DNA of 64,000 bases, from NCBI GenBank assembly GCA_901457705.2, contig LR590083.2, forward strand, positions 4,154,597 through 4,218,596, given 5' to 3'. The notes beneath the pieces were generated by a model. It saw only the letters and a program-made list of their open reading frames with translations, ran no database searches and was not told where the DNA came from. This document shows, in pieces, positions 45,694-54,114 of this stretch. The translations under genes and the position numbers were made by a program. Numbering within the stretch: position 1 is the stretch's first letter; every line of letters starts with the position of its first letter. Origin of the DNA: Beijerinckiaceae bacterium RH AL1. GTDB taxonomy: Bacteria; Pseudomonadota; Alphaproteobacteria; Rhizobiales; Beijerinckiaceae.

Positions 45694-46650
45694 TCAAGCG
45701 GCCTTCTGCACCTGAGCCGACACGAGCTCGCGGAGCGCCTGGAGGTCTTTCGCGAACAGGCGGATGCCTTCGGCAAGCTTTTCCGTCGCCATGGCGTCCA
45801 TGTTGAGCATGAGGCGGAAGGTCTTCTCGTCCATCTCGATCTTGGCCGGAGCCTGGGCGGCGGCCTTCGTCGGCTCGAGCTTGCGCACCAGCTCGCCGTT
45901 GTCGTCGGCGAGTTCCTTCAGCAGCTCCGGCGAGATTGTGAGACGGTCGCAGCCGGCGAGCGCCTCGATCTCGCCGATGTTGCGGAACGAGGCGCCCATC
46001 ACGTGGGTCTTGATACCATGGCCCTTGTAGTAGGCGTAGATCTGGCGGACCGACAGCACGCCCGGATCGGTCTCCGGCGTGTAGGTCTTGCCCTCGTGCG
46101 CCTTGTACCAGTCCATGATGCGCCCGACGAACGGCGAGATGAGAAAGGCACCGGCGTCCGCAGCGGCGATCGCCTGAGCGAGCGAGAAGATCAGCGTCAT
46201 GTTGCAGTCGATCCCCTCCTTCTGGAGGATCTCGACGGCACGAATGCCTTCCCAGGTCGAGGCGACCTTGATGAGGATGCGGTCCTTGGAGATGCCGCGC
46301 GAGGCATAGTCCTCGATGATGGCGCGGGCCTTAGCGACGGTCGCCTCGGTGTCGAAGGAGAGGTCGGCGTCGACCTCGGTCGACACGCGGCCCGGCACCA
46401 CCTTGGTCAGTTCGGCGCCGAAGTTGACGGCGACGCGATCGGTGATCTGGCTCGTCATCGCGCCATGGCTGCGGCCCCAGACGACGGCTTCTTCGAGCAG
46501 ATGGTCGTAGGTGCCGAGCTTCGCGGCCTTGAGGATCAGCGACGGGTTGGTGGTCGAGTCGGTGACGCCGAAGGCGGAGAGGTTTCCGAAGTCGCCGGAG
46601 TCTGACACGACGACGGTCATGGTCTTCAACTGCTCAAGCTTGGAAGGCAT
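45694..46650 (-). CDS. tal: Transaldolase (TalA/TalB class)
   Basis: Moves a dihydroxyacetone unit between sugars in the non-oxidative pentose phosphate pathway. The 318-residue length is that of classical TalB. The signature TDSTTNPSLIL holds the acid/base Asp, and the Schiff-base Lys is in RILIKVASTWEGI near residue 127. LIFSLAQAIAAADAG and ISPFVGRIMDWY complete the active site. No other pentose-phosphate genes lie beside it. Confidence 0.96.
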   Translation of the reverse strand: MPSKLEQLKTMTVVVSDSGDFGNLSAFGVTDSTTNPSLILKAAKLGTYDHLLEEAVVWGRSHGAMTSQITDRVAVNFGAELTKVVPGRVSTEVDADLSFDTEATVAKARAIIEDYASRGISKDRILIKVASTWEGIRAVEILQKEGIDCNMTLIFSLAQAIAAADAGAFLISPFVGRIMDWYKAHEGKTYTPETDPGVLSVRQIYAYYKGHGIKTHVMGASFRNIGEIEALAGCDRLTISPELLKELADDNGELVRKLEPTKAAAQAPAKIEMDEKTFRLMLNMDAMATEKLAEGIRLFAKDLQALRELVSAQVQKAA

Positions 46651-46708
46651 GGGAACTCCCGTCCGCAGTGGGTCCGACGCAGCGGCCGCGCCTCCAATCT
46701 AAACGCAC

Positions 46709-46744
46709 GGGGCGGGGTCGCGTTGCAACGCAAAACCCCGCCCC
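46709..46744 (-). terminator. GC-rich hairpin terminator, minus strand
   Basis: GGGGCGGGGT (46709-46718) pairs perfectly with ACCCCGCCCC (46735-46744), with an inner palindrome GCGTTGCAACGC in the loop. It lies just past the stop of the small secreted gene on the minus strand and 58 bp before tal. The T-tract is poor (GTGCGTTT), so efficiency is uncertain. Confidence 0.6.
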
Positions 46745-46805
46745 TCTTGCGAATCAACGCGATGCGGACGGCCGCACGCGCAGCCGCCCAGCGACCGAAC
46801 GGACG

Positions 46806-47039
46806 TCAGTCGCAGTGTTCGGTATGCTCGGTCTTCGAATCGCCGACGTCGTTTTCCGAGTGGACCGTCTTCGACGCGCAGCCGTCGGGGGAGACGTGCT
46901 TCTCGACCGTCGTCGTGCTGCTGCTCGGCGCCGGGTCGACCACGACGGGCGCGGCGTCGCGATGGATGATGACCTCGTCGGCGGCGGCGGTCCCGACGAG
47001 ACCGAGGAAAGCGGCGGCGGCGAACATGGCGAGCTTCAT
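46806..47039 (-). CDS. Small secreted protein
   Basis: Unrecognised 77-residue protein. A signal peptide (MKLAMFAAAAFLGLVGTAAA) is cleaved near AAA-DE. The mature 57 residues are acidic and Ser/Thr-rich with two cysteines (GCAS and the C-terminal HCD), which may pair as a disulfide. The Thr/Val-rich part TTTVEKHVSPDG resembles other small periplasmic proteins of Rhizobiales often annotated hypothetical. A hairpin terminator follows. Confidence 0.65.
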   Translation of the reverse strand: MKLAMFAAAAFLGLVGTAAADEVIIHRDAAPVVVDPAPSSSTTTVEKHVSPDGCASKTVHSENDVGDSKTEHTEHCD

Positions 47040-47312
47040 TCGTGGCTCCTGCGCTGGTGGCGATGCTCGACGCAACGAGGCAAGCGTTGCCGCTGTTCCA
47101 GGCGAAGTAGTCTAATGATACTAGGCGAGGCCGCGTCCCGCACAGCTTTCGGCTGTGGCGAAGCCCCCTGCGACGTTGCGCCCTTCACAACCGTGTCACG
47201 CAAGATATAGAGTGTGCCGCGCATCGAGTTGCCGTCAGGTCTCGAGACAGCCTCGGGACCGCCACGGCGAGCGTGAGCGAGGTACTGGGCTTTGACGGTC
47301 CACTTCCAGTCT

Positions 47313-47861
47313 ATGGTCTCGCCGGAGGCGTGTCCGGCACTGGTGCTCAACGCGGATTTCCGACCGCTCAGCTACTATCCGCTCTCGTTGTGGTCCTGGC
47401 AGGATGCGATCAAGGCGGTGTTCCTCGATCGTGTGAACATCGTCTCGAACTACGATCGCCGGGTGCGCTCGCCGAACTTCGAGATGCAGCTGCCCTCTGT
47501 CGTGTCGCTCAAGACCTACATCAAGCCGTCGCGGCACCCGGCCTTCACGCGGTTCAACGTCTTCCTGCGCGACCGCTTCACCTGCCAGTACTGCGGCGAG
47601 CGCGAGGAGCTGACCTTCGACCACGTCGTGCCGCGCTCCAAGGGCGGCATGACGACGTGGGAGAACGTCGTCGCGGCCTGCTCACCGTGCAACCTGCGCA
47701 AGGGCGACAAGCTGTGCCGCGAGGCCGACATGCACCCTGCGATGACGCCCTACGCGCCCTCGATCAACGATCTGCATCGCAACGGCCGGGCCTTTCCGCC
47801 GAACTACCTGCACGATTCGTGGATGGACTACCTCTACTGGGACTCCGAGCTCGAGCCGTAG
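47313..47861 (+). CDS. HNH endonuclease family protein
   Basis: A 182-residue nuclease-fold protein with a conserved N-terminal domain (ALVLNADFRPLSYYPLSLWS) and an HNH domain. The zinc ribbon is formed by FTCQYCG and CSPCN, the catalytic His by FDHVVPRSKGG, and Asn by TWENVVAACSPCN, about residues 95-135. This family is widespread as a single chromosomal gene in alphaproteobacteria and is not tied to restriction modules; its role is not established. ATG 47313 is preferred over the TTG at 47292. Confidence 0.85.
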   Translation: MVSPEACPALVLNADFRPLSYYPLSLWSWQDAIKAVFLDRVNIVSNYDRRVRSPNFEMQLPSVVSLKTYIKPSRHPAFTRFNVFLRDRFTCQYCGEREELTFDHVVPRSKGGMTTWENVVAACSPCNLRKGDKLCREADMHPAMTPYAPSINDLHRNGRAFPPNYLHDSWMDYLYWDSELEP

Positions 47862-47996
47862 CCGCGCGTCTTCAGGTGGCAGCTCGCGAGAAACCCGTCG
47901 GATCGGCGCGCGCCCGCAAGGTCTGTTCGACCAGCGCCCAGGCGGCCGAGCATGCACTTGGCCTAGAGCAGGGAAGCAACCTGCTTGGCGCGTCGG

Positions 47997-49229
47997 CTAT
48001 CCCGCACGTTGTGCGACCCACTGACGGTAGCGGCGCGCCCGCAGGGTATCGCTGACCTGCTGGGAGATCAGCGCCCAGGCCGGCGACACCTTCGGGTCGG
48101 AGGCCTTTCCCGCGCTCAGCCTGCGGAGCTGGAACTTGACCGCCGCCATGTTGGCGAGCGAAGCCAGCGGCTTGTTCTTCCAGGTGATCGGCGGCAGCGC
48201 CGGCGCGTCGTCCTTGCCGAGCTGCCATGCACGCGGCAGATCGGGCTCGATGGCGAGCGCCGTCCCGATGCCGACCATGTCGATGCTGCTGGCGATGACG
48301 GCTTCGGCGACCGGGCGGCGGCGGATGCCGCCCGTGACCATGATCGGCATGGTCGCGACGGTTTGGATGTCGCGGGCGAACTCGACGAAATACGCCTCGC
48401 GCGCCAGCGTGCGGCCGTCACGCGCCTGCCCCTGCATCGCCGGCGCCTCGTAGCTGCCGCCGGACAGCTCGACGAGATCGACGCGCAGGTCGTTGAGAAG
48501 CCGGACGACCTCGCGAGCCTCCTCGGCGCTGAAGCCGCCGCGTTGAAAGTCGGCCGAGTTCAGCTTGACGGCCACCGCGAACGCGGGAGAGACCGCCGCG
48601 CGGACCGCCTTGACGATCTCGATCAGGAGCCGCGCGCGGTTTTCGAGCGAGCCGCCCCACCGATCCGTCCGCTTGTTGGCGAGAGGCGAGAGGAACTGGC
48701 TCAACAGGTAGCCGTGGGCGGCGTGGATCTCCACGCCGCTGAAGCCGGCCTCCTGCGCAAGGCGCGAGGTGCGTGCAAAGCGCTGGATCACGTCTGCGAT
48801 GACGTCCTCCGTCATCGCCTCCGGCATGGAGAAGTGCTTCGACATGTTGCCGAGCTCGAGCGGGATCGCCGAGGGCGCCCAGGTCTTCTGCCCGAGGCTC
48901 GCCGGCATCTGGCGGCCAGGATGGTTGATCTGCAGCCAGAACTGCGCGCCGCCGGATCGACCGATCGACGCCCAGCGCTTGAACCGGTCGAGGTGCGCGT
49001 CGCTCTCGAGAACGACGCCGCCCGGGCCGGTCATGGCACGGCCGTCGACCATCACGTTGCCGGAGATGAGCAGGCCAGCGCCGCCGCCGGCCCACGCTTG
49101 GTAGAGCCGCATCAGCTTCTCGGATGGCGCCTGATCGGCATCGGCCATGTTTTCTTCCATGGCCGCCTTGGCGATGCGGTTCGAAATGCTCGAGCCGTTG
49201 GGAAGCGTGAGGGTGTTGAAGATGTCCAT
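47997..49229 (-). CDS. Old Yellow Enzyme family NADH:flavin oxidoreductase
   Basis: FMN-dependent ene-reductase type protein, 410 residues. The TIM barrel shows FWLQINHPGRQ, the substrate-binding pair in HAAHGYLLSQFLSPLAN and the FMN/phosphate block NKRTDRWGGSLENRARL near 186-202. FMN phosphate residues are in MVTGGIRRRP. Such enzymes reduce activated C=C bonds or open unsaturated aldehydes and ketones. It lies 94 bp after the aldehyde dehydrogenase gene on the same strand, with its own candidate palindromic operator between them. Joint aldehyde/enone detoxification is plausible. Confidence 0.9.
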   Translation of the reverse strand: MDIFNTLTLPNGSSISNRIAKAAMEENMADADQAPSEKLMRLYQAWAGGGAGLLISGNVMVDGRAMTGPGGVVLESDAHLDRFKRWASIGRSGGAQFWLQINHPGRQMPASLGQKTWAPSAIPLELGNMSKHFSMPEAMTEDVIADVIQRFARTSRLAQEAGFSGVEIHAAHGYLLSQFLSPLANKRTDRWGGSLENRARLLIEIVKAVRAAVSPAFAVAVKLNSADFQRGGFSAEEAREVVRLLNDLRVDLVELSGGSYEAPAMQGQARDGRTLAREAYFVEFARDIQTVATMPIMVTGGIRRRPVAEAVIASSIDMVGIGTALAIEPDLPRAWQLGKDDAPALPPITWKNKPLASLANMAAVKFQLRRLSAGKASDPKVSPAWALISQQVSDTLRARRYRQWVAQRAG

Positions 49230-49262
49230 CTGACGTCTCTCGTCACGGCATCGGCCATGAGG

Positions 49263-49278
49263 TTGGAGTTAACTTCAA
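49263..49278. promoter_or_regulatory. 16-bp near-perfect palindrome before the OYE gene
   Basis: TTGGAGTTAACTTCAA is a 16-bp inverted repeat with one mismatch and a central GTTAAC, 34 bp upstream of the OYE start. Its shape resembles operators of MerR-family regulators (SoxR/NmlR type), which often control oxidoreductases. No MerR gene is present in the window. Confidence 0.4.
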
Positions 49279-49323
49279 TGTCTGGGCGCGCGCTTGGGCG
49301 GGTGGCTCGGCTGTCCTCGCCTC

Positions 49324-50760
49324 TCAGCGCAGGAGCGCGGCGAGGAGCAGGTCGGCGACCCGGCCGAACGGCGCCCGCACCGTGCCGGTGAGGTTCCACT
49401 TGCTCTGGGTGAAGACGCCCTTGCTGTGGCTGAAGGCGCGGAAGCCTTCCTCGCCGTGGTAGGCGCCCATGCCGCTGGCGCCGATGCCGCCGAACGGCAG
49501 GTCGTCCACCGCGCAATGGAGCAACGTGTCGTTGACCGTCACGTTGCCGCTCGTCGTGCGGGCAAGGATGTCGTCGATGACCTGCTGCTTGTCACTGAAC
49601 ACGTAGAGCGCGAGAGGGCGCGGGCCGGCGTTGACGCGGGCGATCGTCTCCTCGCTCGCGCGGTAGGGCAGGACCGGCAGGATGGGTCCGAAGATCTCCT
49701 CCTGCATCACCTTCATCTCCGGCGTCGCGCCGAGGATGAGCGTCGGCGCGATCGTGCGCGGGCGGGTCGCGCCGGGCGCGGCGCCGATCTCGATGATCTT
49801 GGCGCCTTTTTCGCGCGCGTCTGCGACCAATCCGACCAGCCGGTCATAATGGCGTTGGCTGATGACCGAGCCGTAGGCGTCGTCGCTTGTGCCGGCCGGG
49901 TAGGCGTTGCGCGCTGCGGCGGTGAACGCCGCGACGAAAACGTCGAGATCGGTCTCGTGGACCAGCGCATAGTCCGGTGCGATGCAGGTCTGGCCGGCAT
50001 TGCTGAGCTTGCCGAAGACGATGGACTTCGCCGCCTTCGCCGCATCGAATCCCTGGTCGACGATGACCGGCGACTTGCCGCCGAGCTCCAGCGTAACCGG
50101 CACGAGGTTCTTGCTCGCCGCCTGCATCACCGACCGCCCGATGCTCGTGCTGCCGGTGAAGAGGAGATGGTCGAACGCGAGCTCGGAGAACGCCGCGCCG
50201 ACCTCCGGACCGCCCGTCACGACGGCGACCTCGTCAGCCGAGAAGATGCCGCCGACGAGCGACGCGAGGAACGCCGACGTCCTCGGCGTGTATTCCGACG
50301 GCTTGATCATCGCGCGGTTTCCAGCGGCGAGCGCCGTGGCGAGCGGGATCAGGGAGAGGCTCGCCGGGTAGTTCCACGGCGCGACGATGCCGATGACGCC
50401 GAGCGGCTGCGTGAGGATCTTCGCCGTGCCGGGACGGAACTGCAGCGCGACGTGCCGCGCCTTCGGGCGCATCCAGCCGCGCAGGTGCTTGCGCAGATAG
50501 TCGATGCCGCCGACGATCGGCATGATCTCCATGAGCGCCGTCTCGTAGGCCGAGCGGTTGCCGAAGTCGGCGTGGATCGCGGCCTCGATGTCCTTGCGGT
50601 GCGCGAGGATGGCTTTCCGCAACTTTGCGAGATTGGCGATCCGCGCCTCGTAGGACGGCGCGCCGTCGCGAAGGAAGGCGGCACGCTGGCTGTCCAGGAT
50701 CGAGGAGAGATTTAGGTGGCTGGCGGCCTCAAGGCTTGCGGCTTCGACATGCACATTCAT
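49324..50760 (-). CDS. Coniferyl-aldehyde-dehydrogenase-like enzyme
   Basis: NAD(P)-dependent aldehyde dehydrogenase of 478 residues in the calB group. General-base Glu is in TLELGGKSPV, the nucleophile in NAGQTCIAPDY, and the cofactor loop in FTGSTSIGRSVM. The C-terminal FSHSKGVF with a hydrophobic tail is also typical. ATG 50760 has an AGGGAG ribosome site and restores the normal N-terminus. It oxidises aryl or fatty aldehydes in relatives; no lignin-pathway genes flank it. It diverges from a TetR gene across three operator-like palindromes, so local repression is likely. The OYE gene follows. Confidence 0.9.
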   Translation of the reverse strand: MNVHVEAASLEAASHLNLSSILDSQRAAFLRDGAPSYEARIANLAKLRKAILAHRKDIEAAIHADFGNRSAYETALMEIMPIVGGIDYLRKHLRGWMRPKARHVALQFRPGTAKILTQPLGVIGIVAPWNYPASLSLIPLATALAAGNRAMIKPSEYTPRTSAFLASLVGGIFSADEVAVVTGGPEVGAAFSELAFDHLLFTGSTSIGRSVMQAASKNLVPVTLELGGKSPVIVDQGFDAAKAAKSIVFGKLSNAGQTCIAPDYALVHETDLDVFVAAFTAAARNAYPAGTSDDAYGSVISQRHYDRLVGLVADAREKGAKIIEIGAAPGATRPRTIAPTLILGATPEMKVMQEEIFGPILPVLPYRASEETIARVNAGPRPLALYVFSDKQQVIDDILARTTSGNVTVNDTLLHCAVDDLPFGGIGASGMGAYHGEEGFRAFSHSKGVFTQSKWNLTGTVRAPFGRVADLLLAALLR

Positions 50761-50794
50761 GGCAGGCTCCCTGGCCTCGTCGGCCGGCTGCAAG

Positions 50795-50854
50795 TTGACA
50801 GCGCCAACATAAGCCACATGTTGACACTGTCAATATGGATGTTGGCATTGTCAA
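50795..50854. promoter_or_regulatory. Three 13-bp palindromic operators between ALDH and tetR
   Basis: TTGACAGCGCCAA (50795-50807), TTGACACTGTCAA (50821-50833, perfect palindrome) and TTGGCATTGTCAA (50842-50854) follow the pattern TTGRCA-N-TGYCAA with some half-site drift. The last two sit in tandem 21-bp repeats about 86% identical. On the minus strand TTGACA in the middle copy is 16 bases from TATGTT, a plausible -35/-10 for the dehydrogenase gene. A bound TetR dimer would cover it. Confidence 0.75.
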
Positions 50855-50882
50855 TATGCCGGCACCCGGCTAGTGGATCGCA

Positions 50883-51532
50883 ATGCCAGCCACCACGACG
50901 GTGAAGACCCAGACGCCGGCGACACACAGGGGCTACCACCACGGCGACCTTCGCCGGACGCTGATCGATGCCGCCCTGGCCCTCGTCACCGAGGAGCAGA
51001 ACTGGGACTTTTCGCTCCGAGAGGTCGCCCGGCGCGCCGGCGTCTCGCACAGCGCCCCCTACAACCACTTTCCGGACAAGCTGCATCTGCTGGATGCGAT
51101 CGCCGCCAGCGGTTTCGAGGCGCGCTGGAGCAGAGGATGCGCGCCGCGATCGCCGGCCACGACGACGGCAAGGCCGCCGTGCGCGCCATCGCGCAGGCCT
51201 ATGTCGCCTTCGCGACCAGCAACCCGGCGCTCTACCGGCTGATGTTCGGCCCCGAGTTCGCGCGCCCCGACTTCTGTGCCGAAGCGGCCGAGGCGGCGGG
51301 CACCGGTGCCAAGGCCGTGCTGCGCGAGGTCATCGTGCGCGGCATCGCCGACCGCCGCTTCGACGTCCGCGACGATCCGGCGTCGATCGAGATGGCGATC
51401 CTCTCCTGCTGGTCGCTCGTCCACGGCCTGGCGATGCTGATGATCGACGAGACGGCAAATCAGACGGCGCCGCTCGACGAGCTCGTGAAGGCGGTGATGC
51501 GTCCCTTCCTGAGAGGCCTGTGCCGGCGGTAG
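50883..51532 (+). pseudogene. TetR/AcrR-family repressor gene with -1 frameshift
   Basis: Likely repressor of the divergent dehydrogenase gene. The first frame gives the DNA-binding domain (GYHHGDLRRTLIDAALALV, then LREVARRAGVSHSAPYNHFP). It ends at SGFEA and the ligand-binding part (LEQRMRAAIAGHDDGKAAV to the end RGLCRR) lies in another frame. A single missing base near 51121, in GAGGCGCGC, accounts for it. The repaired protein would be about 216 residues, with a TetR_C_33-like domain (ALYRLMFGPEF). If the lesion is real, the operon is probably derepressed; if not, the gene is normal. Confidence 0.8.
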
Positions 51533-51599
51533 TCCTTGAGGCGCGCTCTTGCCCACCGCGCCGCCCCCGCCTAAGAGGCAGCCTTCCCACGGGGCCGAG

Positions 51600-53093
51600 A
51601 TGAGCGACACCAAGACGAGAGCCGCGGAGGCGCGCCTGCCGCGCGGTCTGATCGACCGCGGGCCGGCCGATATCGCCGCGACGCAGCGCATGCTGGAGAC
51701 GATCCGCGGCGTCTATGAGCTCTACGGCTTCGAGGCGGTGGAGACGCCGGCGATCGAGTTCACCGACGCGCTCGGCAAGTTCCTGCCGGACCAGGACCGG
51801 CCGAACGCCGGCGTGTTCTCGTTCAAGGACGACGACGAGCAGTGGCTGAGCCTGCGCTACGACCTCACCGCGCCGCTCGCCCGCTTCGTGGCAGAGAACT
51901 TTGATCGTCTGCCGAAGCCCTATCGCTCGTACCGGGCGGGCTACGTGTTCCGCAACGAGAAGCCGGGGCCGGGCCGCTTCCGCCAGTTCATGCAGTTCGA
52001 CGCCGATACGGTCGGCGCGGGCAGCGTCGCGGCGGATGCCGAGATGTGCATGATGATGGCGGACACGCTCGAGGCGCTCGGCATCGCGCGCGGCGACTAC
52101 GTCATCAAGGTCAACAACCGCAAGGTGCTCGATGGCGTGATGGAGGCGATCGGCCTCGGCGGCGCTGAGAACGCCGGCCGCCGGCTGACTGTCCTGCGGG
52201 CCATGGACAAGTTCGACAAGTTCGGTGTCGAAGGGGTGCGCCTGCTGCTCGGCGGCGGCCGCAAGGACGAGTCCGGCGACTTCACCAAGGGCGCGGGGCT
52301 GGACGACGCGCAGGCCGAAAAGGTGCTCGCCGTGCTCGACGCCAGAGGCGCCGACGACCAGGCGACGGTCGCCCGTCTCGCCGCCACGTTCGGCGAGACG
52401 CCGCGCGGAACCGAGGGCGTCGAGGAGCTGCGCGGCATCGCGGCGCTGATCGGCGGCTACGAGAACCGGATCACGATCGATCCGTCCGTCGTGCGCGGCC
52501 TCGAATACTACACCGGCCCCGTCTTCGAGGCCGAGCTGACCTTCGAGATCACCGGCGACGACGGCCAAAAGATCCGCTTCGGCTCGGTCGGCGGCGGCGG
52601 CCGCTACGACGGGCTCGTCGGGCGCTTTCGCGGCGAGGACGTGCCGGCGACCGGCTTCTCGATCGGCGTTTCGCGCCTCTTCGCGGCGCTCAAGGCGATC
52701 AAGTCGCCCATCGTCGCGGACACAGCGCACCGCGGCCCCGTCGTCGTGCTCGTCCTCGATAAGCCGGAGGTTGCGCGCTACCAGGCGCTGGTCACGCGGC
52801 TGCGCCAGGCCGGCATCGCCGCCGAGCTGTACCTCGGCGCGTCGGGCATGAACGCCCAGCTGAAATATGCCGACAGGCGCGGGTCGATCTGCGCCGTGAT
52901 CCAGGGCTCGAACGAGCGCGACCACGCCGACGGCCCGCAGGTCGTGGTGCGCGATCTCGTGCTCGGCGCCGAGCTCGCCAAGTCGACGAAGGATCGCGCC
53001 GACTACGTCGAGCTGCGCGCCCGCGCTCAGCAGGCGGTGCCGGAGACGAGCCTCGTCGACACCGTGCGCGAAGTCCTGGCCCGGCACACCTGA
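51600..53093 (+). CDS. hisS: Histidyl-tRNA synthetase
   Basis: Class II aminoacyl-tRNA synthetase, 497 residues. [15 protein letters not shown] near residue 50 and [13 protein letters not shown] near 83-95 form motif 1 to 2, motif 2 continues as [20 protein letters not shown] near 116-135, and [13 protein letters not shown] near 298-310 is the histidine-specific block. The HisRS anticodon-binding domain fills the last 110 residues. The start at ATG 51600 is set by the N-terminal alignment. hisZ and hisG, which often follow in Rhizobiales, are absent. Confidence 0.96.
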   Translation: MSDTKTRAAEARLPRGLIDRGPADIAATQRMLETIRGVYELYGFEAVETPAIEFTDALGKFLPDQDRPNAGVFSFKDDDEQWLSLRYDLTAPLARFVAENFDRLPKPYRSYRAGYVFRNEKPGPGRFRQFMQFDADTVGAGSVAADAEMCMMMADTLEALGIARGDYVIKVNNRKVLDGVMEAIGLGGAENAGRRLTVLRAMDKFDKFGVEGVRLLLGGGRKDESGDFTKGAGLDDAQAEKVLAVLDARGADDQATVARLAATFGETPRGTEGVEELRGIAALIGGYENRITIDPSVVRGLEYYTGPVFEAELTFEITGDDGQKIRFGSVGGGGRYDGLVGRFRGEDVPATGFSIGVSRLFAALKAIKSPIVADTAHRGPVVVLVLDKPEVARYQALVTRLRQAGIAAELYLGASGMNAQLKYADRRGSICAVIQGSNERDHADGPQVVVRDLVLGAELAKSTKDRADYVELRARAQQAVPETSLVDTVREVLARHT

Positions 53094-53192
53094 GCCCGGC
53101 TGTCACGAAGACTTGCTGCGGTCGGCGAACGTCGCGTCTCAAACGAAACGTTCACGAATTCGGCGGACGGTATGTAGCCATAGGAGGCCAGA

Positions 53193-53395
53193 ATGCCGTC
53201 GACAATCCGTGTTGACACCGAGTTCCGATCGAGCCGCGGTCGCCTGGGCGGCGCGGTCGACAAGGCGCTTCCGAACCGCGAGTCCTACCTCGGGGGTTCG
53301 TTCTCGGCCTCATCGCCACGCTCGTCGTGATGCTGGCCGGTCTCGGTTGGTGGCTCGTGAAGTCGGGCATCGTCTACATCCAGATCAACGTCTAG
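53193..53395 (+). pseudogene. Small membrane protein gene with frameshift in a G-run
   Basis: ATG 53193 has an excellent AGGAGG ribosome site. The frame reads MPSTIRVDTEFRSSRGRLGG to RESYLGG and then stops early. After the run of five G at 53292-53296 another frame gives FVLGLIATLVVMLAGLGWW and ends VYIQINV, a clean membrane helix. Six G instead of five would join them into a 67-residue single-pass protein with a basic cytoplasmic N-terminus. The lesion in a homopolymer suggests sequencing error, but natural slippage is possible. Function unknown. Confidence 0.6.
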
Positions 53396-53512
53396 GCCCT
53401 CGCGCGCGCTCCCGCGACGAACGGCAGCTTGCATCGCCGCTCTCGCGCGCTATCCCTCGCCAACGGACCCCGCCCAACGAAGCGCGGCGGATCAAAGCGA
53501 GGAAGCTGCCCC

Positions 53513-54112
53513 ATGTCCACGCCACAGACGCTGCGCGATGTCTCCGGCCTCGGCGCCGAAGCCCCGAGCCTGAAGAGCTCGGCGCTTATCATGATCGACT
53601 TCCAGAACACCTATCGCGAAGGCGTCATGAAGCTCGAGGGCGTCGAGCCGGCGATCAAGGAGGGCGCGAAGATCCTCGGCCGTGCCCGCGAAGCCGGCAT
53701 TCCGATCTTCCATATCCAGCACGACGCCGGCGCCGGCTCGCCCTACGACGTCAACGCCAAGATCGGCGCGATCGCCGATGAGGTCGCGCCGGCCGGCGGC
53801 GAGGCGGTGATCGTCAAGAACTATCCCAGCGCCTTCGTCGGCACCGAGTTGCAGAAGCAGCTCGACGCGGCCGGCATCAAGGACATCGTGCTGGCCGGCT
53901 TCATGACGCACATGTGCGTCAACTCGACGGCGCGCAGCGCCTTCAATCTCGGCTTCCGCCCGACGATCATCGCCGCGACGACCGCGACGCGCGACCTGCC
54001 TGGCCCGGACGGCGCGGTCGTCCCGGCCGCGACGCTGCAGAGCGCGAGCCTCGCGGCGGTCGCCGACCTGTTCGCGATCGTCAAGCCGAGCGTCGCCGAC
54101 ATCCCGGCGTAG
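53513..54112 (+). CDS. Isochorismatase-like cysteine hydrolase
   Basis: Cytoplasmic hydrolase of 199 residues in the isochorismatase/nicotinamidase fold. The catalytic triad is Asp in IMIDFQNTY near residue 28, Lys in VKNYPSAF near 103, and Cys in GFMTHMCVNSTAR near 137. The loop before Cys is THMC, as in hydrolases of unknown substrate (for example RutB-like or YcaC-like members), so an amide or vinyl ether substrate cannot be specified. It converges on the inositol monophosphatase gene with a 2-bp gap. Confidence 0.85.
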   Translation: MSTPQTLRDVSGLGAEAPSLKSSALIMIDFQNTYREGVMKLEGVEPAIKEGAKILGRAREAGIPIFHIQHDAGAGSPYDVNAKIGAIADEVAPAGGEAVIVKNYPSAFVGTELQKQLDAAGIKDIVLAGFMTHMCVNSTARSAFNLGFRPTIIAATTATRDLPGPDGAVVPAATLQSASLAAVADLFAIVKPSVADIPA

Positions 54113-54114
54113 GG

